Position numbers and translations under genes: made by a program | Shown here: positions 8,444 to 17,253 of the stretch, piece by piece | Position numbering within the stretch: the stretch's first letter is position 1 | Layout of the letters: each line of letters starts with the position of its first letter | Notes under the pieces: model-generated | What the model saw: only the letters and a program-made list of their open reading frames with translations | What the model was told of the DNA's origin: nothing | Databases searched by the model: none | DNA from: Streptomyces bikiniensis | GTDB taxonomy: Bacteria > Actinomycetota > Actinomycetes > Streptomycetales > Streptomycetaceae | DNA length: 64,000 nt | Assembly: GCA_000716465.1 (NCBI GenBank) | Contig: JNWL01000009.1 | Coordinates: forward strand, 62,001 to 126,000 | Direction of reading: 5' to 3'

Positions 8444-9601
8444 CTACGACGGTACGGCGGTGGTGTGCGGCTCGCCGGTGCCCGATCCGTCGGCGTTCGG
8501 GCCCTCCGCGGTCGGCTCCTCGGCGTCCGGCTCGCGCGGGGGACCGGCGAGCTGTTCGCGGACGTAGTTCCAGACCACCGCGACCAGCGCGGCCGCGGGC
8601 ACCGCGAGGAGGCTGCCCACGATGCCGGCCAGGCTGCCGCCCAGGGTCACCGCGAGGAGGACGACCGCCGCGTGCAGACCGAGGCCGCGGCTCTGGATCA
8701 TGGGCTGGAACACGTTGCCCTCCAACTGCTGCACCACGACGATGATCGCGAGCACGAGCAGCGCGTCCGTCAAACCGTTCGACACCAGTGCGATGAGGAC
8801 CGCGACCAGACCCGCGAACAGGGCGCCCACGATCGGCACGAACGCGGAGACGAAGGTCAGCACGGCCAGGGGGAGCACCAGGGGCACGTCGAGGAACCAC
8901 AGGCCCAGGCCGATGAACACGGCATCGAGCAGGCCGACGAACGCCTGCGAACGCACGAACGCGCCCAGGGTGTCCCAGCCGCGCTCCACCACGACGGGGA
9001 CGTCGGTGGCCAGGCGGCCGGGGAGCTGGCGGGTGAGCCACGGAAGGAAGCGCGGTCCGTCCTTGAGGAAGAAGAACATCAGGAAGAGCGCCAGGACGGC
9101 CGTGACGAGACCGTTGAACACGGTGCTCACCCCCGTGACGACGGTGGTGACCATGCTGCCGACGCTGTCCTGGACCCGCGCGACCGCCGCGTCGAAGCCC
9201 TTGGAGATCTGGTCGTCCCCGATGTTCAGCGGCGGCCCGGCGGCCCACTCGCGCAGTTTCTGGATGCCCTCGACCACCCCGTCGGCCAACTCCCCGGACT
9301 GGGAGGCGACCGGCACCGCGATCAGGGCGACGATGCCCGCGACGGCCACGAGGAAGAGGACGGTCACCACGGCCGCGGCCAGGGCGGGTGCCCAGCCGAG
9401 TCTCCGCAGGAAGTGGGCGAGGGGCCAGGTCATGGTGGTGAGGAACAGGGCCACTATGAGCGGCCAGACGACCGACCACATACGGCCCAGGATCCACAGG
9501 GCCACCGCCGCCATCAGCAGCACCAGCAGCGACTCGGCGGAGACGCGTGCGGCCGTGCGCAGCGCGGAGGCGGTCTTCGTTGAACTCAAGGGGGCAGGCA
9601 T
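8444..9601 (-). CDS. AI-2E family (PerM-like) membrane transporter
   Basis: The 385-residue protein has about eight membrane helices in the PerM/AI-2E exporter arrangement: two N-terminal helices, a large extracytoplasmic region near residues 85-150, then a helix cluster. Typical family segments are visible: FMFFFLKDGPRFLPWL-like, the amphipathic stretch before SAFVPIVGALFAGL, and the last helices. The acidic tail of about 45 residues is not part of the fold. I prefer ATG 9601 (AGGGTGAG upstream); GTG 9628 nearly touches its GAGGAGG and is less likely. Members export or exchange small solutes, but substrates are mostly unproven. It is a single gene; the hairpin behind it ends the upstream operon. 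Confidence 0.9.
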   Translation of the reverse strand: MPAPLSSTKTASALRTAARVSAESLLVLLMAAVALWILGRMWSVVWPLIVALFLTTMTWPLAHFLRRLGWAPALAAAVVTVLFLVAVAGIVALIAVPVASQSGELADGVVEGIQKLREWAAGPPLNIGDDQISKGFDAAVARVQDSVGSMVTTVVTGVSTVFNGLVTAVLALFLMFFFLKDGPRFLPWLTRQLPGRLATDVPVVVERGWDTLGAFVRSQAFVGLLDAVFIGLGLWFLDVPLVLPLAVLTFVSAFVPIVGALFAGLVAVLIALVSNGLTDALLVLAIIVVVQQLEGNVFQPMIQSRGLGLHAAVVLLAVTLGGSLAGIVGSLLAVPAAALVAVVWNYVREQLAGPPREPDAEEPTAEGPNADGSGTGEPHTTAVPS

Positions 9602-9672
9602 GCGACTCACCCTAGTGAACGGCCGCACCCCTCCTCACCACCGTCTCCGCCGTCCCTCCCGGCGGAGACGGG

Positions 9673-9704
9673 CCGCCCCGGACGCAGGGGGGCGTCCGGG
9701 GCGG
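9673..9704 (-). terminator. Terminator hairpin of the GH109 operon
   Basis: 13-bp perfect arms (9673-9685, 9692-9704) flank the loop AGGGGG, 25 bp past the stop of the secreted NEW3-like gene. Confidence 0.75.
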
Positions 9705-9728
9705 GGCCGGGGTGCGACCGGGCGACGG

Positions 9729-10733
9729 TCAGGGGGCGACGGCCAGGTCGAAGAGGTGGATGTTGCCGTTGCCCGGCAGCACCACGAACGCCACCTGCTT
9801 GGCGGGGTCGAGCGGGATCGAGTGGGCGAACACGCGGTACGCGATGCCGGCGTTCCCGTACCCATGGGGCCGGTTGCGCCCGTCGCTCGACGCCACCAGG
9901 GTCGCCCCGTGGGCGTCGGCCGGGTCGAACGACCAGTTCGGGAACCCGAACGAGCCGCTGCCGCTCGTTCCGTCCGCGTAGTACACGGTCGCGGTGCCCG
10001 AGGCCCCGCTCGTGACGCCCGAACCGAGGAAGACGAGCCTGCTGCCCCTGCCGTTCAGGGCGATGGCCTGGCCGGCGGCGGAGACGTTGTCCTCGGTACC
10101 GCTCGGGACGTCCGGCCAGCGCAGCTCGGCGCCCAGGGCGTCGACGGTCCCGCCGGGACGCAGTCCGGCGGCGGCGAGCTTCTGCGCGGAGAAGCTGTTG
10201 CCCTCGCCGTCGTAGTTCCCGGGCTTCGTGTCGCTCTCGTCGGTCACCCCCACGTTGTTGTACGCGGCGGCCAGGTTCGCCAGGGGAGTGCCGCTGTGCT
10301 GCGTCCTGGTGCCGGTGGCCGACCCGGCTCCGTCGCCGCCCCGGTAGGTGGCGGTCGCGGTGAACGTGCGGACGGTGAAGCCGGCGCGCCGCTCCGGCAC
10401 CTGGATCCGGAAGGCGGCCTCGGCGGAGGCGCCCTTGGCCAGGGAACCGTCCACCTGGAGGACCGAGGGCTGGACGGCCCAGCCGACCGGCCCCCCGAAG
10501 GACACCTTCAGCGAACGCATCCGTTCCGGGCCCGCGTTGGTGACGGTCACCTTCACCGTCGAGACGGCCGGGCCGTCCAGGTCGACGGGGGAGATCGACA
10601 CCGTCGTGGCCGTGGCCGCGGACGGGCTCGGAGTCACGGACGGGGTCGCGGCCGAAGCCGTGGCCGGGAGGAGCGCGAGCGCGCCCGCCGCGACGACGGC
10701 CCCGAGCGAGCGGATCAATCCTGCTGGTCTCAC
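9729..10733 (-). CDS. Secreted NEW3-like / carbohydrate-associated domain protein
   Basis: The 334-residue protein has a signal peptide (about 1-29, ending ASAA). A Thr/Ser/Pro linker leads to a NEW3-type Ig-like domain (about 45-135: VKVTVTNAGPERMRSLKVSF), then a C-terminal beta domain (about 150-334) starting LAAAYNNVGVTDE. That second domain usually sits at the end of secreted actinobacterial glycosidases such as alpha-galactosidases and N-acetylhexosaminidases. No catalytic module is present, so it looks like an accessory or binding protein freed from its enzyme. Start GTG 10733 has AAGGAG 6 bp ahead. It lies 62 bp behind the GH109-like gene in the same operon, which supports a shared glycan target. 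Confidence 0.78.
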   Translation of the reverse strand: MRPAGLIRSLGAVVAAGALALLPATASAATPSVTPSPSAATATTVSISPVDLDGPAVSTVKVTVTNAGPERMRSLKVSFGGPVGWAVQPSVLQVDGSLAKGASAEAAFRIQVPERRAGFTVRTFTATATYRGGDGAGSATGTRTQHSGTPLANLAAAYNNVGVTDESDTKPGNYDGEGNSFSAQKLAAAGLRPGGTVDALGAELRWPDVPSGTEDNVSAAGQAIALNGRGSRLVFLGSGVTSGASGTATVYYADGTSGSGSFGFPNWSFDPADAHGATLVASSDGRNRPHGYGNAGIAYRVFAHSIPLDPAKQVAFVVLPGNGNIHLFDLAVAP

Positions 10734-10795
10734 GTGCTGCTCCTTCACGGCAGGGGCGGAGACGGGAAAAAGGGGGAAGGGAAGCGGGGGCGGCC

Positions 10796-12229
10796 TCAGA
10801 CCACAGGGGGCATCTCGGTGGCGCGCGAGTCGAGGCCCATGCGGAGGTTGACCCAGGCGCCCCGGGTGAAGTCCGGGATCTCGACGGGACGCCCCTTCGC
10901 CGCCAGGGACATGACACTCAGGGGGACGGGCGCGCACCAGGCCGCCGAGTCGTAGACGTCGATGTCGGGTACGAGCCCCGCCCGCATGAGCTGCACCGTC
11001 CGCCACTGCAGGACGTAGTCCATGCCGCCGTGGCCGCCGTTGTTCGCCGCGTCGTCGCCGATCTTCTTCCACAGCCAGTGGTCGAACTCCTTGCGGTAGG
11101 AGTCGAAGGACCGCCAGGAGTGCCCGCTGTGGTCCGGCTCGACGTAGACGCGGCCGCCCCCGGACGACAGCACGCCCGCGTAGTCCTCGAAGATCCCCCG
11201 GCTGCCCGCGAGGGAGTTGATCCGGCTGTACGGCCGCGGGGAGCTCACGTCGTGCTCGGCGCGGATGACCCGGCCCTTGGCCGTCTCGATCAGGCAGGTG
11301 ACCAGGTCGCCGTTGACGTACGTCTCCTTCCACGAGGGGTGGTTCCTGGGCACGAACCGCTCCCGGTAGTCGGCCAGGCCCTTCGGCTCGGTCGCCGTGG
11401 CGCGCAGCGTCGTCATGCGGTCGCCCCGGTTGATGTCCATGGCGGCGGCGATCGGCGCGAGGCCGTGCATGGCGTAGAAGGAGGCGGTGCTGCGGGTGTG
11501 CCACCGCCGCCGCCACGCGTCGGTGTAGTACGTGTCGGAGAACAGCAGCTCGCGCAGGTCGTGCAGATAGCCGCCGTGCCCGTTGGTGATGTCGCCGAAC
11601 AGGCCTTCGTGCGCCATCTTGAGCATGGCCAGCTCGTTGCGGCCGTAGCTGCAGTTCTCCGAGAGCATGAGGTGCCTGCGGGTGCGCTCGGAGGTGTCGA
11701 CGAGGTCCCACAGCTCGTCGAGCTCCGTGGCGATGGGCAGCTCGACGACGACGTGCTTGCCGGCGAGGAGCGCGGCCTTGCCCTGGGCGTAGTGGAACTC
11801 CCAGGGCGTGGCGATGTAGACGAGGTCGACGTCGTCGCGCCGCAGCATCCGCGTGTACGCGTCGTCCGAGCCGCCGTACTCGGCGGGGCGGGGCTTCCCG
11901 GCGGCGGCCAGGCCGTCGGCGACCCGCTTGGCCCGGTCGGCGCGTATGTCGCAGACGGCGGTGACCGTACAGCCGGGGACGACGGACCAGCCCGTGGTCA
12001 TGCCGGCGCCGCGGTTGCCCAGGCCGATCACGCCGACGCGCACCGTCCGGTGGACGGCGTAGGGCACGTCGACCATGGACTTCTGGCCCGGCCTCCGGCG
12101 AGGCACGGGCGCCGCCGTCACCGCCGCGGCCGCGTCGGGGGCGGATCCCACCCCGGTCGCCAGGGCCCCGGTGGTGGCCAGGGCGCCTCCCAGGAGCAGG
12201 CGGCGTGAGACTGCGGGGAGTTTTGACAT
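10796..12229 (-). CDS. GH109-like Gfo/Idh/MocA enzyme (NAD-dependent glycosidase), Tat-exported
   Basis: The 477-residue protein starts with a twin-arginine signal (SRRLLLGGALATTG, about residues 8-22). A Rossmann fold follows with VGVIGLGNRGAG, and the C-terminal part has GH109 hallmarks (NCSYGRNELAMLKMAHEG, HGGYLHDLRELLF, NNGGHGGMDYVL). GH109 enzymes remove alpha-N-acetylgalactosamine by a redox mechanism with tightly bound NAD, which fits Tat export of a prefolded holoenzyme. I chose ATG 12229 (GAGGAG 10 bp upstream) over the GTG 42 bp earlier because it puts the RR motif at the N-terminus. The operon partner downstream is a secreted glycan-associated protein. Exact substrate is inferred. 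Confidence 0.85.
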   Translation of the reverse strand: MSKLPAVSRRLLLGGALATTGALATGVGSAPDAAAAVTAAPVPRRRPGQKSMVDVPYAVHRTVRVGVIGLGNRGAGMTTGWSVVPGCTVTAVCDIRADRAKRVADGLAAAGKPRPAEYGGSDDAYTRMLRRDDVDLVYIATPWEFHYAQGKAALLAGKHVVVELPIATELDELWDLVDTSERTRRHLMLSENCSYGRNELAMLKMAHEGLFGDITNGHGGYLHDLRELLFSDTYYTDAWRRRWHTRSTASFYAMHGLAPIAAAMDINRGDRMTTLRATATEPKGLADYRERFVPRNHPSWKETYVNGDLVTCLIETAKGRVIRAEHDVSSPRPYSRINSLAGSRGIFEDYAGVLSSGGGRVYVEPDHSGHSWRSFDSYRKEFDHWLWKKIGDDAANNGGHGGMDYVLQWRTVQLMRAGLVPDIDVYDSAAWCAPVPLSVMSLAAKGRPVEIPDFTRGAWVNLRMGLDSRATEMPPVV

Positions 12230-12331
12230 GGGTTCATCGCTCCTCAGTGCATACGGCGTCGGACGCGTCACGACTCTGGCGGGGCGATCAGGGGTGTGTC
12301 AATAGGTGTTCGGTTGGAGCTCGTTGTGCGC

Positions 12332-12346
12332 ATGATTGAGCATCAT
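12332..12346. promoter_or_regulatory. Small palindrome upstream of the GH109-like operon
   Basis: ATGAT-TGAGC-ATCAT is a perfect 5-5-5 inverted repeat in a locally AT-richer stretch about 105 bp before the GH109-like start. It may be an operator; no regulator gene is adjacent to assign it. Confidence 0.35.
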
Positions 12347-12356
12347 GAGCGGAGTT

Positions 12357-12965
12357 TCACGCATGCGGTCGCACAGGGGGTGCGGCGACGGTCTCCGGAC
12401 TCACGCCGTCCCCCGGGGCGGGGCCGGGAGCCGCACCGGCGGAACCCGACGCGGGGACGGAGCGGAGCCGGTCGGCCTCCGGGGCATGGCCGACCGGGTC
12501 GCCCGGCTCCTGGAAGTGCAGCGCGACCCCGGCACCCGCCAGGTACGCGTCCAGTCCGGCACGGCAGTAGGCGACCATCGGCTCCGGCAGGGCGCCGAAC
12601 GGGAACCACCCCATGCCGTCGCACACCCGCGGTTCCATGACCGTCGGCGTGCCGGCCCAGCGGCGGACCTCGAAGAAGAACCCGACCCGCGCGCTCCCGG
12701 CCGGCGCGCGGTGGTGCACGACGACGGCGGCGCGCACGTCGTCCGGCTCCACGACCAGGCCCGTCTCCTCCCGCGTCTCGCGGACGAGCGCGGTGACGAC
12801 GTCCTCGGCGGGTCCGTCGACATGACCGGAGGGGAAGTGCCAGTGCCCCGAGGCGTAGACGTCACCGGCCCGCCGCGACAGCAGGACCTCCGGCCCCTCC
12901 TCCCCGTCGCGTACGGCGATCAGATGCACGTCCACCGGCACCGTGTGCCGTCCACCGGCGCTCAA
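12357..12965 (-). CDS. NUDIX hydrolase
   Basis: The 202-residue protein contains a complete Nudix box at about residues 49-71, GHVDGPAEDVVTALVRETREE followed by TGL, the metal-binding diphosphohydrolase motif. I chose TTG 12965 because GGGAGG lies 6 bp ahead and the protein then starts just before the first strand (TVPVDVHLIAVRDG). The longer ATG version at 13052 has no ribosome site and would overlap the divergent gene region. The C-terminal extension of about 60 residues is Pro/Ala-rich and unassigned. The family cleaves nucleoside-diphosphate-linked compounds. The substrate cannot be told; it is the nearest divergent neighbour of the S1-domain gene. Confidence 0.85.
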   Translation of the reverse strand: MSAGGRHTVPVDVHLIAVRDGEEGPEVLLSRRAGDVYASGHWHFPSGHVDGPAEDVVTALVRETREETGLVVEPDDVRAAVVVHHRAPAGSARVGFFFEVRRWAGTPTVMEPRVCDGMGWFPFGALPEPMVAYCRAGLDAYLAGAGVALHFQEPGDPVGHAPEADRLRSVPASGSAGAAPGPAPGDGVSPETVAAPPVRPHA

Positions 12966-13108
12966 CGGGCACCTCCCGGGCGGCGGGCGGACCGGGCAAG
13001 GGGCGAAGCGTGCACGAAGGCCTCCGGAAAGGGGTGTCGGGAGTGACGTCATGCCCAACGAACAAGCCCGGTCTCCCGAACGCAACCCCCGCCGACCAGG
13101 GTCACCCC

Positions 13109-13933
13109 ATGTCCGAGCCGTCCCGTGATCCCCGCATGCAGTTCCTGATCGACCGGCTTCTGCCGGGAACCGTGAGAAGGGTCAGGGTCACCGGCTTCGA
13201 CGGAGAGGACGTCCTGGTCCGGCTCCTGGACGCCGTGGGGGAGGAGGGCGAGACCGCCCGGATCCCCCGTCACGAGGCGTCGACGCGCTCGACGGCGCAT
13301 CCGGCCGAACTGTTCGAGGTCGGCCAGGAGATCGAGGCCGAGGAGATCGGGCGCTGGCACGAGGACCGGCTCCTCCTCTCCGCCAGGGCGTGCGAGAACC
13401 CGGCCCTGCGGTCCTTCCTGCTCGCGCTCGAACCGGGCGACGTCGTCGCCGGAACGGTCGCCGGGGTGCACGACTTCGGGGTCTTCGTTCACCTCGACGG
13501 CGAACCGGACGGCCTCTGCACCGGCTTCATCAGGGTGCCGGACCTGACCTGGGACCGGATTGCCCACCCCTCCGAGGTGGTCGAAACCGGTCGGCGGATC
13601 ACCGCCGAGGTGATCATCGCCGAGACGCGCTCCGGACAGGTGGCGATCTCCTTGAAGGCCCTGCGGGAGGATCCGCTCGTGCGGTTCGCGGACCAGGTCG
13701 GCCGGACCCTCACCGGGCCGATCGTCAGGGTCGTGCCCTTCGGCGTGTTCGTACGGCTCGCGCCGGAGGTCGTGGGCTTCCTCCACCTCTCGGAACTGGC
13801 CGCCGGCGAGACGGCCGAGAGCCCGGAACAACTCGTCGGGGAAGGCGAGTCCATCGCGGTCGAGGTCACCGAGGTCGACCCGCGGCGCCACCGGGTGCGG
13901 CTGAGCGCCGCCCGCAGAGCGGGCGCCCCCTGA
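13109..13933 (+). CDS. S1 RNA-binding domain protein (ribosomal S1-like)
   Basis: The 274-residue protein has two clear S1 OB-folds: about residues 108-185 (GDVVAGTVAGVHDFGVFVHL, then GQVAISLKAL) and about 190-272 (GRTLTGPIVRVVPFGVFVRLAPEVVGFLHLSEL, ending HRVRLS). An N-terminal half-related segment (about 18-95) may be a third, degenerate repeat. Such short S1-repeat proteins occur next to the true rpsA product in streptomycetes and are thought to bind mRNA or ribosomes; no enzyme domain is fused. ATG 13109 gives a compact protein but the ribosome site is weak. It is a single gene. Confidence 0.87.
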   Translation: MSEPSRDPRMQFLIDRLLPGTVRRVRVTGFDGEDVLVRLLDAVGEEGETARIPRHEASTRSTAHPAELFEVGQEIEAEEIGRWHEDRLLLSARACENPALRSFLLALEPGDVVAGTVAGVHDFGVFVHLDGEPDGLCTGFIRVPDLTWDRIAHPSEVVETGRRITAEVIIAETRSGQVAISLKALREDPLVRFADQVGRTLTGPIVRVVPFGVFVRLAPEVVGFLHLSELAAGETAESPEQLVGEGESIAVEVTEVDPRRHRVRLSAARRAGAP

Positions 13934-14149
13934 ATCGCTCCCGTGCCCGGGGAGGGGCCGGAGCGGAAGGACCCCGCCGGGAGCTTCAAGGTCCCCACCG
14001 GCAGGGAGGCCCGCTCCCGAGAGAACGGAACTCCTCCCTCGCCCAGGGGTAGAAATCGCTTTCTGTCGCGGGCATGCTGTCGGCCACCGGGCCACCGCCG
14101 GGTGCCCGCCCGGGCTTCCTTCCCGCGTCCCCGAGAGGTCTGCCCCGCC

Positions 14150-16648
14150 ATGTCCTCATCGCCCGAACCCGCCTTCGCCCCCGACCCCTCCGCCTCCGCC
14201 CCCGACCCCGCCGTCCCCGCCTCCCTCCTCTCCCGCCGAGGCCTGCTGCGCGCCGCGCTCGGCACCACCGCGCTCGGTGCCGCCGCCCTCGCCCTCCCGC
14301 TCGCCGCACCGACCCCCGCGCACGCCGCCGACGCCTACGACGCCCTCCGCCTGACCTGGCGCGACCTGCTCCTCGGCACCGGATTCGACCCGGGCGCCGA
14401 GCCCTTCGCCGCCAAGCTGGCCGCGCTCGGCGCCACCGCCCGCGACCTGCGCGCCGCCATGGCGCCGGCGAACGGCTCCCTCTGGCCGGACCTTCCCTAC
14501 GCGGACCCCGACCCGGACACGGACCCCGAGTCGTACACGTACTCCGGAAACCTCCAGACCAGCTACGCGCGGCTGCGCACCCTCGCCGAGGCCCACGCGC
14601 AGCCCGGCACCGGTCTCACCGGCGACGCGGGACTGCGCGACGAGATCCTGGCCGGCCTCGACCACCTCCACGACCAGGCGTACCGCGCGGGCCGGGCCCG
14701 GTACGGCAACTGGTACAGCTGGCAGATCGGCGCCCCGCAGGCGCTGCTCGACATCGACGTCCTCCTGTACGACCACCTCGGCGCCGCCCGCGTCGCCGAA
14801 CACTGCGCCGCCGTCGACCACTTCGTCCCCGACAGCGCGGTCGCGAGCTACACGGGCACCTCCACCGGCGCCAACCGCGTCGACCTCTGCCGGGTGCTCG
14901 CGCTGCGCGGCGTCCTCGGGAAGTCCCCGGAGAAGCTCTCTCTGGCCCGCGACGCGCTCTCGCCCGTCTTCCCGTACGTCACCTCCGGCGACGGCCTCTA
15001 CGCCGACGGCAGCTTCGTCCAGCACACCTACGTCCCCTACGCCGGTTCGTACGGAGCCGTCATGCTCGGCGGCCTCTCCCACCTCTTCGCCCTGCTCAAG
15101 GGCTCCGCCTGGGAGGTCACCGACAGCGGCCGGCAGGTCGTGCTCGACTCGGTCGAGAAGGCGTACGCGCCCTTCCTCTTCAACGGCCTCGCCATGGACG
15201 CCGTCTCCGGCCGGGCGGTCAGCCGGGGCGTGCAGAAGACCGACACCCGGGCCGTCCGGCAGGACGACCACCTGCGCGGCCACGGGATCATCGCCTGCGT
15301 CGCCCTGCTCGCGCGGAGCGCCTCGACCGCCGAGAAGACCCGCTGGGACGGCATGGTCAAGGGCTGGATCGCCCGTGCCTCCTACAGCCCGCTCCTGACG
15401 AGTCCCGCCCTCGGCGTCGCCGCGCTCGCCCGCCTCGAGGAGACCGCCGACGGCCCGGCCGCGCCGAGTCCCGAACCGGTCGGGCACCGGCTCTTCCCCG
15501 GCATGGACCGGGCCGTGCACCGGCGGCCGGGCTGGGCGGCCTCGCTCTCCATGGCCTCGAAGCGGATCACGTACTACGAGAACGGCAACGGCGAGAACCT
15601 GCGCGCCTGGCACAGCGGTTCGGGCATGCTCTACTGGTGGGGCGACACCTTCGCCAACGGGCAGTACAGCGACGACTTCTGGCCCACCGTCGACCCCTAC
15701 CGGCTGCCCGGCACCACCGCCTCCCGCAAGCCGCTCGCCGACGGCGAGGGCGGTGCCTGGGGCGCCGCGCGGCCCGACGTCCGCTGGGTCGGCGGGACGA
15801 CGGACGGCACGTACGCGGCGGTCGGGCAGTACCTGAAGGGGCTCTCCTCCACGCTCCTGGCCAAGAAGTCCTGGTTCTTCCTCGACGACGCGATCGTCTG
15901 CCTGGGCGCCGGGATCCACGGCCGCGACGGCACCGGAGTCGAGTCGACCGCGGACAACCGCAACCTCGGCGAAAACGGTGTCCACGCCTTCACCGTCGAC
16001 GGTGCCGCCCAGTCCACGGCACCCGGCTGGAGCGCCACGCTCACCGGGGCCCGCTGGGCGCACCTCGCGGGGCACGCCGGCTACGTCTTCCCCGGCGGCG
16101 CGCCCGCCTCCCTCAAGGCCCTGCGCCAGGCGCGCACGGGCCGGTGGTCGGAGATCAACCTGGGCGCCGTCACCGACCCGGTCACGCGCCGGTACCTGAC
16201 GCTCTGGTTCGACCACGGCACCGACCCGACCCGGGCCACGTACGCGTACGTCCTCATGCCGGGCGCGAGCCGGGAGCGGACGGCGGCCCGCGCGGCCGAC
16301 CGGGGATGGCTCACCGTCCTCGCCAACACCGACGACCAGCAGGGCGTACGCGTCCCCTCCCTCGGCTTCACCGGCGTCAACCTCTGGTTCGCCGGCACGG
16401 TCGGCGAGGTCACGACCGGCGCGCCCGCGTCGGTCCTGATCCGCGAGTCGGGCACCACGGCCACGGTCTGCGTCTCCGGCCCGCTCCGGGACGGCGCGGC
16501 GATCGACCTGACGTGGAACCGGCCCGTCTCCGCCGTCCTCTCCCACGACCCGGCGGTCCGGGTCCTCGGCACGGGCGCCGCGCTCCGGCTCCGCGTCACC
16601 CCGGGGACCCTGGCGGCCACCCACAAGGCGGTCGTACGCCTGGGCTGA
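14150..16648 (+). CDS. Secreted polysaccharide lyase family 8 (hyaluronate/chondroitin/xanthan lyase type)
   Basis: The 832-residue protein has a Ser/Pro-rich leader followed by a Tat signal (SRRGLLRAALGTTALGAAALAL, about residues 28-49). Then come the PL8 alpha/alpha toroid and the beta-sandwich domains. Likely catalytic residues are Asn187 in NWYSWQIG, His292 in FVQHTY and Tyr301 in YAGSYG; the Arg of SGRAVSRG and the conserved block ENLRAWHSGSGMLYWWGDTF are also present. PL8 enzymes cleave uronic-acid polysaccharides by beta-elimination. ATG 14150 is used; the region before it has no other convincing start. Substrate choice (hyaluronan, chondroitin or xanthan) cannot be settled from sequence. 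It is a single-gene unit. Confidence 0.93.
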   Translation: MSSSPEPAFAPDPSASAPDPAVPASLLSRRGLLRAALGTTALGAAALALPLAAPTPAHAADAYDALRLTWRDLLLGTGFDPGAEPFAAKLAALGATARDLRAAMAPANGSLWPDLPYADPDPDTDPESYTYSGNLQTSYARLRTLAEAHAQPGTGLTGDAGLRDEILAGLDHLHDQAYRAGRARYGNWYSWQIGAPQALLDIDVLLYDHLGAARVAEHCAAVDHFVPDSAVASYTGTSTGANRVDLCRVLALRGVLGKSPEKLSLARDALSPVFPYVTSGDGLYADGSFVQHTYVPYAGSYGAVMLGGLSHLFALLKGSAWEVTDSGRQVVLDSVEKAYAPFLFNGLAMDAVSGRAVSRGVQKTDTRAVRQDDHLRGHGIIACVALLARSASTAEKTRWDGMVKGWIARASYSPLLTSPALGVAALARLEETADGPAAPSPEPVGHRLFPGMDRAVHRRPGWAASLSMASKRITYYENGNGENLRAWHSGSGMLYWWGDTFANGQYSDDFWPTVDPYRLPGTTASRKPLADGEGGAWGAARPDVRWVGGTTDGTYAAVGQYLKGLSSTLLAKKSWFFLDDAIVCLGAGIHGRDGTGVESTADNRNLGENGVHAFTVDGAAQSTAPGWSATLTGARWAHLAGHAGYVFPGGAPASLKALRQARTGRWSEINLGAVTDPVTRRYLTLWFDHGTDPTRATYAYVLMPGASRERTAARAADRGWLTVLANTDDQQGVRVPSLGFTGVNLWFAGTVGEVTTGAPASVLIRESGTTATVCVSGPLRDGAAIDLTWNRPVSAVLSHDPAVRVLGTGAALRLRVTPGTLAATHKAVVRLG

Positions 16649-16695
16649 GGCCGAGAGGCCGAGGAGAGGTGCCGTGGCCGCGTCCCGCCCGGGTG

Positions 16696-17157
16696 TCAGG
16701 CGCCGGTGTACTGGGCGGCGTACTCCCCGCTGGGCGGGACGACGGTGATGACGTCGACCAGCACCCCGTCGGGGGCGGCGACGACGAAGTGCCGCTGGCC
16801 GAACTCCTCGGTGCGCAGGGACAGCACTTCGGGCAGACCGGCCTCCGTCACGAGCCGGCGGTGCTCCGCGTCCACGTCGTCCACCTCGAAGTTCAGCAGC
16901 AGGCCGCCCCGGAGCGCGGCCCGGTGGCCCTCGGGGACGGTCGGATGGGCGTGGTCGAGGAGCGCGAGCTCGTACTGCGGGGCGTCGGGACGGCGCAGGC
17001 TGACGTACCAGTCCGCCTCGAAGGTCGTCTCGAACCCGAAGTGGCGGGTGTAGAAGTCCCGGGAGGCCGCCACGTCCCGGGTGGCGAGCACCGGGTAGAA
17101 GCCACCGAGCCGGGTCGCGGGCGCGGTGGTGGGCACAGGGGTGGGTCCGTTCGTCAT
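16696..17157 (-). CDS. VOC family (glyoxalase/bleomycin-resistance fold) protein
   Basis: The 153-residue protein has one full VOC module (about residues 17-140): [26 protein letters not shown], an ELALLDH strand, [12 protein letters not shown] and [18 protein letters not shown] 17157 is preceded by GGAGGA. The gene is divergent from a TetR gene, and two nearly identical 23-bp palindromes lie between them, so TetR control is likely. VOC proteins include dioxygenases, isomerases and drug-binding resistance proteins; the metal-ligand pattern is incomplete, which leans toward ligand binding or sequestration. The compound recognised by the TetR partner would tell its job. Confidence 0.88.
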   Translation of the reverse strand: MTNGPTPVPTTAPATRLGGFYPVLATRDVAASRDFYTRHFGFETTFEADWYVSLRRPDAPQYELALLDHAHPTVPEGHRAALRGGLLLNFEVDDVDAEHRRLVTEAGLPEVLSLRTEEFGQRHFVVAAPDGVLVDVITVVPPSGEYAAQYTGA

Positions 17158-17179
17158 GGTCGAGTTCCTCCGTATCCGT

Positions 17180-17233
17180 TTCGCATACCCAGGGTACGCG
17201 AATTTCGGCGTTAGCATACCCTCGGTACGCGAA
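17180..17233. promoter_or_regulatory. Twin TetR operators between the VOC and tetR genes
   Basis: Two 23-bp imperfect palindromes lie at 17180-17202 and 17211-17233. Both have the pattern TTmGCATACCC-N-GGTACGCGAA, with left arm TTCGCATACC or TTAGCATACC and right arm GGTACGCGAA. They sit exactly between the divergent starts, one near each gene. Their spacing (31 bp centre to centre) is about three helical turns. Confidence 0.8.
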
Positions 17234-17253
17234 ACGGGAAGGACGTGCGGACG

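Noticed and set aside
13010..13108. Upstream in-frame start for the S1-domain protein
   Set aside because: It would overlap the upstream region of the divergent NUDIX gene and adds 33 residues without fold or ribosome site. ATG 13109 is preferred.
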